From: Malachius bipustulatus
Taxonomy: Eukaryota; Arthropoda; Insecta; Coleoptera; Melyridae
Length of the DNA: 64,000 nt
Assembly (NCBI GenBank): GCA_910589415.1
Contig: OU342639.1
Location: 28,466,268-28,530,267 of the forward strand
Direction: 5' to 3'
Shown one piece after another: positions 58,223 through 64,000 of this stretch. The notes under the pieces were generated by a model. That model worked only from the letters and a program-made list of their open reading frames with translations, did not search any database and had not been told where the DNA came from. Within the stretch, counting starts at the first letter, position 1; the number at the start of each line of letters is the position of its first letter. Made by a program: the position numbers and the translations under genes.

Positions 58223-59238
58223 AATATATATATAAATATATATATATATATCGTGGGCAGGTGAATTTTGGAAAACCACTTTTTCGTAATCTGGGGGTCA
58301 TGATCGGTGGACATTTGATGAGTTTGGGTGATTTTTGGAAAGTGATGTCGTCCTCAATAGTGTATTTTTTTGTTAAAAAATACACTAAAATGTAGCCAGA
58401 TCAGAGGTGGATCTAATTGTGGAAAAAAATACCGAGTATGCCATTTGAAAAAGTGAAGTTATGACCTTCTGAAGTAAGCAAAATTTGACAGTTATTTGTG
58501 ACTAACCTGTATAGTAGATCTCAGTCTTATTATATTGCGATGATAGACCTGGCCTTTCTCCATGTGGATACCAAATTTCAACCTTAAAACTCCAAAACTA
58601 AGTTCTGAGGCTTCTTTTCAGTAAATACATGCATGCGTTGAATTTTTTTGAAAATATTTTTTTAAATGTCAACGCCGCACCTAAATGTCAAACAATATGT
58701 ATTGACATAAAGCTATTTCACGGTCGAATAGGAATATGTCATAAAATATAGGGGGTTCCATTTGAAAAAAAAAATTAATACATGTAGGAAAAATATGGTC
58801 CACCCTGTATAAGTGAAAATATTTTTGAAATATGCAGAATAACACACGATTTGGGATGGCGTTTGAAATTTTGTTTTACCCTGTACGGTTGAATAGCAAT
58901 GTTCCGATCTCTCACTATTGACTCACCCTGTATATGTTTTATAGTTGATTATTAAATATGTTTTTATCTAAATGCTTTTATGAATATTATTTTTTCAGTT
59001 GAATTATGATCAGAAGATACCAAGCGCTCCTCGATTGTATCAACGCAGTCTGAGTTTAACTCCTAATGATAAGCTTCATAAACTAATTACGAAAGAAGAT
59101 CCTAATCAGGCTACGACTCCCTATCAGTCAGAGGACGAAGAAAAAAATGTAGCAATTTCTAATTATTTTAAAGAGAATATGGATTCTGGGAGAAATACTA
59201 ACAAAGAAGATGAAGAGAAATGTCAGACTCCACTTTAA
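40688..59238 (+). CDS. Mfsd6: MFSD6-like major facilitator superfamily membrane protein (8 coding exons)
   Basis: Joining exons 40688-40802, 41659-41907, 42418-42643, 45613-46545, 46813-46964, 48822-48986, 50520-50848 and 58999-59238 gives one open frame of 802 codons plus stop. All introns are GT-AG and phases agree. The order is a short acidic N-terminus; about three membrane segments (LIALKLTLFFLYGA, GMIYLALPFTTFLAPPL, LVVIVSFVLTSVLHH); a large acidic, Cys-containing loop (about residues 122-305); roughly eight further hydrophobic segments (about 308-612); and a hydrophilic Ser/Arg-rich tail (about 614-802). ENAWWCFPFE and RGSGSFVGG match family hallmarks (NPWW-like, GRGxGS). Length is near the roughly 790 residues known for vertebrate MFSD6. 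The substrate is not known from sequence. Introns are swollen by transposons, but the frame is intact, so the gene is probably functional. Confidence 0.88.
41659..41907 (+). CDS. Mfsd6: MFSD6-like exon 2
   Basis: Acceptor CTTAACAG before 41659, donor GTAGGG after 41907, phase 1 at both ends. It encodes the rest of membrane segment 1 (TSSLTPYLPIHMQSIGLS) and segments 2 and 3. DKFGKYK lies between segments 2 and 3, matching the conserved MFS loop 2-3 position. Confidence 0.88.
42418..42643 (+). CDS. Mfsd6: MFSD6-like exon 3 (large loop)
   Basis: Acceptor TTTATCAG, donor GTGAGT; phases 1 and 2. It encodes a hydrophilic, strongly acidic loop with clustered Cys (CPSKECPEEEELD, LCVDHCLF). The paired Cys suggest disulfides in a non-cytoplasmic loop; this is inference. 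Confidence 0.82.
43460..44310. mobile_element. CAGTGTG-type palindromic MITE, copy 2 (intron 3)
   Basis: The ends CAGTGTGTGTCACAGG / inverse are flanked by TA (43458-43459, 44311-44312). The core, inverted relative to copy 1, contains three GGTACC-type repeats (GGTACCATATTGGTACCGAG). The arms pair over about 300 bases. Confidence 0.8.
44663..45577. mobile_element. Foldback element beside exon 4, with 13-bp flanking repeats
   Basis: The inverted arms (about 44691-45080 and 45177-45580) are nearly identical, e.g. GAAACGTTTCGAGACCGATT and its inverse. The loop is A-rich with a run of over 20 A. ATAAATATTTCAT occurs on both sides (44650-44662 and 45578-45590), a likely target duplication; 28 bases at the left are outside the palindrome. 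A short relative is at about 51806-51998. Confidence 0.7.
45613..46545 (+). CDS. Mfsd6: MFSD6-like exon 4 (main transporter exon)
   Basis: Acceptor GATTACAG, donor GTAAGT; phases 2 and 2. It encodes the remainder of the large loop (further Cys in DCILQKCNF and GGPGQCPPDY), then hydrophobic segments including VFWLYFFLRFMANIMMTAGV, LFFMFFLFILGNLWGFIES and NVIIIAFFAHAGRLVGYSVI. A foldback element ends only 35 bases before the acceptor-exon junction. Confidence 0.9.
46813..46964 (+). CDS. Mfsd6: MFSD6-like exon 5
   Basis: Acceptor AACTTTCAG, donor GTAAGG; phases 2 and 1. It encodes ENAWWCFPFESLEAVSVHLM and the following hydrophobic stretch AAATYCAILAPPHLLATLIG, a well-conserved segment of the MFSD6 family. 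Confidence 0.88.
47010..48223. mobile_element. GC-richer insertion in intron 5 with short TIRs
   Basis: TGAAATCRTAAGAGATTC appears at 47010 and inverted at 48223 (one mismatch). The enclosed 1.2 kb is visibly richer in G+C than the flanking intron and has no long open frame. No target duplication is evident, so superfamily is unknown. Confidence 0.4.
48822..48986 (+). CDS. Mfsd6: MFSD6-like exon 6
   Basis: Acceptor TATGTTGTAG, donor GTAATA; phase 1 at both ends. It encodes GRGSGSFVGGHIIGKFGVRQ and the last membrane segment (LMGMVGVVSGFLYGLIHY), followed by a basic cytoplasmic start (KWLRKTEKKRS). A MITE starts 58 bases after the donor. Confidence 0.88.
49045..49874. mobile_element. CAGTGTG-type palindromic MITE, copy 3 (intron 6)
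   Basis: The right end CACACACTG is intact and followed by TA. The left end begins only at CATGGTACACCCCC, so about 16 terminal bases are lost. Core and arms match copies 1 and 2, with an extra AGTAGTAG in the core (about 49396). Confidence 0.78.
50520..50848 (+). CDS. Mfsd6: MFSD6-like exon 7 (C-terminal tail)
   Basis: Acceptor TTATTTCAG, donor GTGAGA; phases 1 and 0. It encodes a hydrophilic Ser/Arg-rich tail (FLRRRSNSTRRDSLS, SSRGSTSK), plausibly cytoplasmic with several basophilic kinase-like sites. Reading through the donor would meet a stop after three codons, so intron retention would give a protein shortened by about 79 residues. Confidence 0.82.
50936..51190 (+). repeat. Diverged tandem duplication (about 174-bp period)
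   Basis: GATTTTTTGAAATTC at 50936 and 51110 each lead into ...GTT/GCTGGG...TTTTTATTTTTCCAAAC and a GA-rich block (AAGGACAAAGATC / AAGGAGAAAGATC). Second unit truncated. Lies at the start of intron 7. Confidence 0.5.
51784..52490. repeat. Composite of decayed MITE remnants in intron 7
   Basis: CAGGGTGTTTCAAGAACAAA at 51784 resembles the end of the 13801-14471 MITE. A short foldback remnant of the 44663-45577 family follows (about 51806-51998, GACCGATTGGTCCC), then sequence related to 37140-37713 and 39701-39720. The part 52424-52488 is the unoccupied version of the copy F insertion site. Confidence 0.5.
52491..55111. other. Intron 7 sequence without identified gene
   Basis: Short frames at 53259-53462, 53660-53875 and 54704-54907 lack recognisable domains. 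The second reads through ACACCCTGTATTATAA, a MITE-end-like sequence. A GC-rich patch at 53930-53980 (GCACGAGCCGCAGGCGAGTG) and another at 54690-54910 with AATAAA at about 54825 could be LTR or repeat remnants; I cannot define ends. Confidence 0.35.
56074..56178 (+). pseudogene. N-terminal transposase-like remnant (DUF4817-type helix-turn-helix)
   Basis: A 34-codon frame from ATG 56074 to TGA 56176-56178 includes LQEQVDMTYCLGKSERNPHL and AARIYVQV. This resembles the DUF4817 helix-turn-helix (pattern VDMxxxxGexxgNxxxAaRlYaexfP), known at the N-terminus of insect Tc1/mariner/IS630-type transposases. It lies in the unique centre of the foldback element, where the transposase of the parent element would be. 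The rest of the gene is deleted. The identification is from memory of the domain pattern and rests on about 25 residues. Confidence 0.5.
56515..58387 (-). mobile_element. Helentron-like element, copy E (nested in a foldback)
   Basis: On the minus strand it starts TAGTGTATTTTTTAAC at 58387 and ends GCGCAAGAAGG at 56515; adjacent A residues (56511-56514) may be its terminal T tract. The internal AAAAATACACTA is at about 56536-56549. TATA microsatellite at 58177-58252. The interior is tandemly duplicated: the block starting AAACATCAT at about 56881 recurs at about 57528 (period about 647 bases). The host arm, compared with the intact left arm near 55640-55660, rejoins at A|A with no duplication. 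Confidence 0.75.
58177..58252. repeat. TATA microsatellite in copy E
   Basis: Long TATATATA tract with AAATA interruptions, same internal position as in copies C, D and F; produces three spurious Tyr-Ile-rich frames on the minus strand. Confidence 0.85.
58999..59238 (+). CDS. Mfsd6: MFSD6-like exon 8 (stop codon)
   Basis: Acceptor ATTTTTTCAG at 58998, phase 0, stop TAA at 59236-59238. It encodes LNYDQKIPSAPRLYQRSLSL and an acidic, Asn/Glu-rich end (EDEEKC before QTPL). It is separated from exon 7 by an intron of about 8.15 kb filled with repeats; a foldback element ends 68 bases upstream. Confidence 0.82.
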   Translation: MNYDQKIPSAPRLYQRSLSLTPNDKLHKLITKEDPNQATTPYQSEDEEKNVAISNYFKENMDSGRNTNKEDEEKCQTPL

Positions 59239-59453
59239 TATTTTTTGCATCCGATCATAATACGTACATGTTGTTTATTAATCAAAAGGCTGAAGTTATG
59301 ATTAATTCTTGTTCATAGTTATTCTTTAGGAGGATATATCTAAATACCTACATTATATGTGTATATAACGAATGTTAACATCATTAATATCAAGATATTA
59401 AAAATATAAGATATATTTAGTAATTCGAACTCTGTTAAACTTGTTTTTTATTA

Positions 59454-59459
59454 AATAAA
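59454..59459 (+). terminator. Polyadenylation signal of the MFSD6-like gene
   Basis: AATAAA about 215 bases after the stop codon, followed by T-rich sequence. It implies a 3' UTR of roughly 230 bases. A second AATAAA-like context is not obvious nearby. Confidence 0.6.
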
Positions 59460-59474
59460 ATATTTTATTTATTA

Positions 59475-60103
59475 AAGTAATACACCTTTTATTCCAAACA
59501 ACAATGTTCTTGTAATTATGGTAAAAAACATCACTTGCCCTGATTTAAAACTGTTCCCCTAACAATTTAAAAAGCCATTGATTGTCCAAGTTTTCCAACA
59601 TCAACAATTAGATATACTATAATGAGGTCTCTCAAGTTAGCAGAGTACATTGTGGAGGCTGAATAGTTTTCTGAGTGGATAATAAAAAGATTAATGCAAA
59701 GCTAATAAGTGCCCCAGTGCGATATTTAATTCTCACATAGTTTTCATAAAAAAATGCAGATGCCAACTAACAAAATAGTCATCAAAGCACTTTTTATATC
59801 GTGTGAATTAAACAAAATTTTCAAAATTTTTTGTATTTTGGAATGTTTGTATTTTTCAGCAAAAAATTCTGAAACAGTTCGCGAGTTTAAAACTTTGGGT
59901 CTTTTGATAATGATATAATGCGGCCCTGGCCAGCTTCAATAAAATAAAAAAATTTAAAACTAAGTTCTAAAATCGTTTCATTTTTGAAAATCCTCTGAGC
60001 TCTGCTATACCGATTCATATCCATACTTTATTGAGAAACGGAATTATACAAAATCTACATAGGTACAGTGAGGACGCGTTTATAGTCCCCCATGCCGTTA
60101 AAT
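59475..60103. other. Intergenic, no feature seen
   Basis: AT-rich sequence downstream of the MFSD6-like gene with no recognisable ORF or repeat boundary. Confidence 0.4.
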
Positions 60104-60540
60104 TTTGATCCAAATCAGATAGAACTTTGATGCAAAAGTTTAATCAAATGCCATATGAATCTTACTACTCTGGACGTAAAACTGATTTGATCTGTCAAAT
60201 GTTAAAGATGACGTTGCAGTCGCTGTCAACTTCAATTTTTCAAATGGAATGGGGGGAGGGTCGTGTGAGATCTCATTTTATTTATCTGCACAAAAATATG
60301 TTTTGTCAATCTTGACAGTCTTTTGTGTCAATGACGACGTTTGAAACCCTCCATCCTTAAATTTTGATGCGAATGAGATTTTAATAAGAGAGTATTGGTG
60401 CAACAACTAAATCCAGTGGCGTGGGTTTTACTACTTTTTTACGTAAATCTGATTTGTCAAATGTCAAAAATGACGTTGCAGTCCCTGTCAACTTCAAAAT
60501 TTTGAGGGTAATGGGGGGTCATGACCCTCATCTTACTTGT
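60104..60540 (+). repeat. Two-unit diverged direct repeat
   Basis: CTTAAATTTTGATGC / GTTAAATTTTGATCC, CTGATTTGNTCNAATGT-like and GATGACGTTGCAGTC / AATGACGTTGCAGTC with CTGTCAACTTCAA recur in order at about 60104-60250 and 60355-60535. The ORFs at 60127-60315 and 60421-60648 are parts of these units and not genes. Confidence 0.5.
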
Positions 60541-60809
60541 CCCTCTCCCTTACTCGTCATCCCAATGCCAAGTAAGGAACCCGCCTTTTCATGGCAGCGA
60601 CTACCACAATCGAAGCCATTCGTGAAGTCACCCCCATACCTTGATTGAAGCTTCTTTTTGAGTCAACACCGTGCCCCGAAAACGGCGGTTACGCTTCTTT
60701 TAAGTCGCGTCCTTGCCACATCAGTAGCTAACTTTTAATTTTTTTTGTTTCCTTAAAATGTACAAGTGTGATACATCAGTTGATTGCAATTTTTTTTCTA
60801 CCGAATGAT

Positions 60810-61175
60810 GTGAAATTCCAATATGGCGTTCATAAAGAAAAACAAAAGTTGACTATAATATCTTCGAAACTAGTAGGCGTAAAAAAATCAAGTGACACCA
60901 ACAGATGCCGAATGTCAAACAATGGCAATCCGCAAACTTTCAAATTCAAACTTTAAATAATTAAGGGAGCTATGTATTGAGAAAATAAAGAATTGGAGTT
61001 TTTCAGTTTTTTCGGGATATTTCAGGAATGGTCACAGATATCTTGATTGTCTTCACGGAAGCGAGATGGACACAAAATAGCGCAACTTTTCTCTAATTTC
61101 AGCTACCCCGTATCTCTTATGGTTTTTAGGATATCCCAATAGTGGCACCATTAAGTTTTGCATAACCCGCTGTAT
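60810..61175 (+). repeat. One-armed relic of the 33848-34850 foldback family
   Basis: Blocks CATAAAGAAAAACAAAAG, TTTTTCAGTTTTTTCGGGATATTTCAGGAA-like (in part), GGTCACAGATATCTTG and GAGATGGACACAAAATAGCG follow the right arm of the 33848-34850 element in order, but no CAGGGTG terminus is preserved. Confidence 0.45.
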
Positions 61176-61573
61176 ACACCGCCAGACACTAGGACGATTG
61201 AAGCCTTTTTAAGTCGCCGCAAGTCTGTGCGGCAATGCAACGTTGGCCTCCCTCTCCGTCAACCAAATAATAATCGAAGAATTTTTGAAATCACCCCAAT
61301 ATGCAGTGATAGCGCCCCCTCCCCTTTCCTTCAACATACAACTAGGGATGCAACTAGGGATTGTTTTAAAACGATTTTTTTTATTCGTTTTATATGTTTT
61401 TTTTTAATCAATTCGCTGACTGAACTGATTTTTCGTCATTCTGTAAGATCCCAAGGTCAGATTGGCATAATGTCAAGTCAATGAAATCAATCTATCAACT
61501 TGATTAACAAAAATTAAATTTAAATTAATTTTCAATAAAATCATAAATTAACGTAAATTTATTTTTTCTTATA
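61158..61573. other. Non-coding, no feature recognised
   Basis: A 108-codon frame at 61158-61484 has no recognisable domain and its 3' half is low-complexity (Phe/Ile-rich). I do not call a gene. Confidence 0.35.
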
Positions 61574-61692
61574 CAGGGTGGAGTCAGTTTTTTGTACTCC
61601 ACCAGTTTACAGAAAACCTGTTTTAAGGAATAAAAGTTCAAATGAACATATACCCGGAAAAGCTTAGAGAAAAGATAGGTAAGTACCTTATA

Positions 61693-62440
61693 CAGGGTTG
61701 TTGAATAAGAGAATCAGTTTTCGCCGCATAACTTGAGCATTTTTCAATATTTTAATTTCATACCAAGAGGTTATTTATTATAATTTAGAGCACCCAAAAT
61801 GAAGAAAAACACAGGTGAAAAAATTCATCAGTGGCGTAGATACAGCGCGCGAGTACCTATGACAATTATATCTGTTTCCCTCAACTAGGTACTATACGCG
61901 GATAATGGACTTACAAGACCTTACTTATCAGACTTGGATTCCCAAGAAATTTCTAACAAAAAATTATTATTAAAAAAACTATAAATTTATGAATTTTTAA
62001 ATAATTCCATAAATTTATAAGTACCTAATTCATAAATAATAAAGGTATTTTAAGCAAATTGAGTCAAAACTTCATCATATCTCGAAAATAAGCTCATTTT
62101 TTTCGATATTAATTGATGTCTTCGGATATAAAATAATAATTTGAAAAATCTATGATTTTTCTGTAGCTAAATAAATGATAAATGGTACAAGGAAATTTAA
62201 ACTCGATTTACTTAAACGCTATGGAGCATCTCGAATATATTCATAAGTATACCTTTTTTGTAAAACAACTCTGGGGAATTAAACGCTGAAAATTAAGATT
62301 TTGTGAGTCTATATGGGCGTAGAAGTTGTTGAGCAAAAAAGCGATCATTTACCCTGTATCTTCTCCACTGATGATTTTTTTCTGTCATGCTTCGTTGTGT
62401 GCTCTAAATTATAATAAATAACCTTTCGGTAAAAATTAAG
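61693..62440. repeat. Inner inverted repeat, ATTTAGAGCAC arms
   Basis: GGTTATTTATTATAATTTAG is present near 61770 and inverted near 62415; both continue through AGAGCAC, ATCATCAGTGG/TTCATCAGTGG and AGATACAG. It begins at CAGGGTTGTTGAATAAG after TA (61691-61692); the right end is unclear because the next MITE abuts. Confidence 0.5.
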
Positions 62441-62445
62441 TTATA

Positions 62446-62984
62446 CAGGGTGCTAATAAAATGACGGATAAACTCTCTAGTACATTGTAGGGGACACTCA
62501 CTAGAATACGGAATTAATAATTTTTAAAAATCCAAAGCTACATTTTAAAAGTTATAAGCAAAATATTGAACAATAAATTTGGCAACGTTTAACACGATAA
62601 CTGCTGGTTTTCGGTAATTACGTCTAATTTCTAACAATGTACCTAGGTATGTAGTTAAGGTATCAAACTCGTTGTTGCTAAGTGCTCTTTTCAGCATCTT
62701 GGAAAAGAAAAAAAAGACTTATTTCATTTTCCAAGCCTTAAGTAATAATACACCTTAAGCAATTTTTTAATTGATAACGATTAAAGTACCCTTTTTATAT
62801 CTGTAAAATCATCTAATTTTTGAAAATACCGAAAAACAAAGATAGTAAAATGGCAACTTTGGCATTTTTTATCCCACCAAATTGAAGAACAGAATTTTTT
62901 TAATTATTTTTCCCGTACTCTACTATGAGTGTCCCCTACTTACAATGTACTAAAGAGTTTATCCGTCATTTTCTTAACACCCTG
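62446..62984. mobile_element. Short TA-flanked MITE nested in the 61574-63114 element
   Basis: The ends are CAGGGTGCTAATAAAATGAC and, inverted, CAGGGTGTTAAGAAAATGAC, flanked by TA (62444-62445, 62985-62986). The arms extend through GGATAAACTCT, AGTACATTGTA and GGGGACACTC. Length 539 bases, no ORF. Confidence 0.75.
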
Positions 62985-63251
62985 TAGAGCGGAAACTGAA
63001 AAAAAAACTTTCTTTCTAAGCTTTTCCGGGCATATGTTTATGGGAATTTTTATTCCTTAGAGCAGGTCTTCTATAAACTGGTGAGGTCCTGCTACAAAAA
63101 ACTGACTCACCCTGTTGTAGGTATACAAAATTATTTTTTATTTACCATATTATAACGAGAAATAACCCAACTTATTCACGAACAAGAACAATATCCAGAT
63201 ACGTTTACATTTTTGTTTGTTTACTTCCTCAATTTTTTATGATGGATATTC

Positions 63252-63540
63252 ATGGAAATTACACTTTCGCGACAATTCCAGTCACATGATGCCAGGAATG
63301 ACACATTGACGGTCAGTGTGATTTCTACTAAATACCAGAATGGTTTCGCATTCTACAAGAACGTGACTATACGGACACGCCAGAGGTTTCGACGGTGCGC
63401 CAGGGAACTATATAAGAACTGCCGTGGCTGGAAACGAATAAGTAGTAACTTGGACATGAAAGTGAAAGCTGAAACAGAGTAAGTAAGACAGTAGTAGCCA
63501 GTGGTGATATACCTAGTGAATTGTGACTTAGTGGAGTCGT
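63252..63540 (+). promoter_or_regulatory. TATA-type promoter-like segment or LTR remnant
   Basis: CTATATAAG at 63408-63416 lies in a GC-richer patch and is followed about 30 bases later by GGCTGGAAACG. A donor-like AGAGTAAGTAAG is at 63476-63487. A 76-codon frame (63252-63482) spans the TATA box and has no domain. This could be the promoter and first exon of a gene reading off the window, or part of an LTR leader. I see no downstream coding exon before 64000. Confidence 0.25.
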
Positions 63541-64000
63541 ATAGACAAGTGGTGTAATATCTTTGTGTGGAAACAAGAGGACGGCTGGTTATTGATTTAG
63601 ATTTAGAGGTTATAATTAAGTTTATAAAAAAAGTAGCAGTAGTGATTTTATAAGTGTGAGACCCGTAACAATATTGTATCAATTTATGAATTTTTCAAAT
63701 ATGTTATTTTTTATGTAAAACTCTATTTTATTTATATAGATAATAAAAACAAATTACAAGAAATTTAAACAATCACAAATAAACCGGCCACGAAATACTT
63801 AGCATACTTACTTATTCTTACTTGTAATTTTTGTAATGATCTTCAGATTCAGATGACTATCATCGCTGTGACGTCAACATCTCAACTCAACCGAATACTT
63901 TTGTTTATGAACGCAGCCTAAGTCAGCAATTTCTGACGAAATTTCTGCAGATGTCACGATGTCAGCTGTAATTTGCGAGTTGCATAATTCATAACCTCAA
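63541..64000. other. No recognisable feature
   Basis: AT-rich sequence to the window end. The overlapping minus-strand frames at 63353-63682 are compositional (Thr/Ser/Tyr-rich) and show no domain. Confidence 0.4.

Larger units (their letters stand above)
55112..58930. mobile_element. Tc1/mariner-type foldback element with transposase remnant, split by copy E
   Basis: The ends are CAGGGTGAGTCAATAGTGAG and its inverse, flanked by TA (55110-55111, 58931-58932). The left arm is 55112 to about 55915; the right arm is about 56280-56514 plus 58388-58930. A Helentron-like copy of about 1.87 kb splits the right arm, so the original element was about 1.95 kb. The non-palindromic centre keeps a 34-codon transposase-like start (56074-56178). 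An internal direct repeat (GATGCAAATGTCATATAAAA) is at about 55732 and 55919. Confidence 0.8.
61574..63114. mobile_element. Foldback element, CAGGGTGGAGTCAG ends, containing further MITEs
   Basis: The left end CAGGGTGGAGTCAGTTTTTT is preceded by TA. The right end, inverted, reads CAGGGTGAGTCAGTTTTTTG. The left arm includes AAGCTTAGAGAAAAGAT and the right arm CTAAGCTTTTCCGGGCATATG. Two other palindromes occupy the interior, so this is a nested stack. The right flank is TT instead of TA, probably mutated. Confidence 0.65.

Noticed and set aside
1..64000. CRISPR arrays, bacterial operons, rRNA genes
   Set aside because: No regularly spaced identical repeats, no prokaryotic gene organisation and no rRNA-like sequence were seen; the window is eukaryotic.

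Overview
This window is a stretch of insect nuclear genome. It is AT-rich with long introns, GT-AG splice sites, TATA microsatellites and many decayed transposons, and has no operons or bacterial gene layout. The order cannot be fixed from sequence alone; the frequent TAGGTACCTA-like words and the style of the CAGGGTG-ended repeats would fit Hemiptera or Coleoptera, and this is only an impression.

One protein-coding gene can be reconstructed with confidence: an MFSD6-like major facilitator superfamily membrane protein on the + strand. Its eight coding exons lie between 40688 and 59238, all seven introns are GT-AG, the phases agree, and the joined CDS is 2409 bases (802 residues plus stop). 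A polyadenylation signal follows at 59454. Weaker gene signals are a possible 5'-terminal exon near 780-985, a GC-rich open segment on the minus strand at 21767-22050, and a TATA-type promoter-like segment near 63408.

The remainder is mostly a transposon graveyard. (1) A family with Helentron/Helitron2-like structure occurs in at least six copies (4609-5733, 13255-14609, 18135-19495, 31057-32407, 37714-39700, 56515-58387) plus a fragment. Each copy has a terminal hairpin starting TAGTGTATTTTTT, and five of the six keep the complementary subterminal repeat near the other end. Most carry a TATA microsatellite. Insertion appears to fall between two T residues (A|A on the other strand) with no target duplication. 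Two copies carry a tRNA-like Pol III cassette. (2) A set of palindromic (foldback) elements is bounded by CAGGGTG or CAGTGTG ends next to TA dinucleotides, as in Tc1/mariner-type MITEs. One of them (55112-58930) keeps the start of a transposase-like ORF. (3) A 1.96-kb near-perfect palindrome lies at 22817-24777. (4) Relics of at least six non-LTR retrotransposons are present on both strands. The largest (30045-33655) is split by a Helentron-like copy exactly before its YADD motif.

Region by region: 1-4.6 kb is largely blank apart from a possible promoter/first exon. 4.6-22.6 kb holds Helentron-like copies and retrotransposon relics. 22.8-24.8 kb is the giant palindrome. 26.5-36.5 kb has MITEs, an RTE-like relic split by a MITE, the I/Jockey-like relic and a GC island. 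37-39.7 kb is Helentron-like copy F inside another repeat. 40.6-59.5 kb is the MFSD6-like gene, whose introns hold four foldback elements, a TIR-bounded insertion and a nested Helentron-like copy. 60-63.1 kb has repeats and nested MITEs, and 63.2-64 kb may begin another transcription unit.
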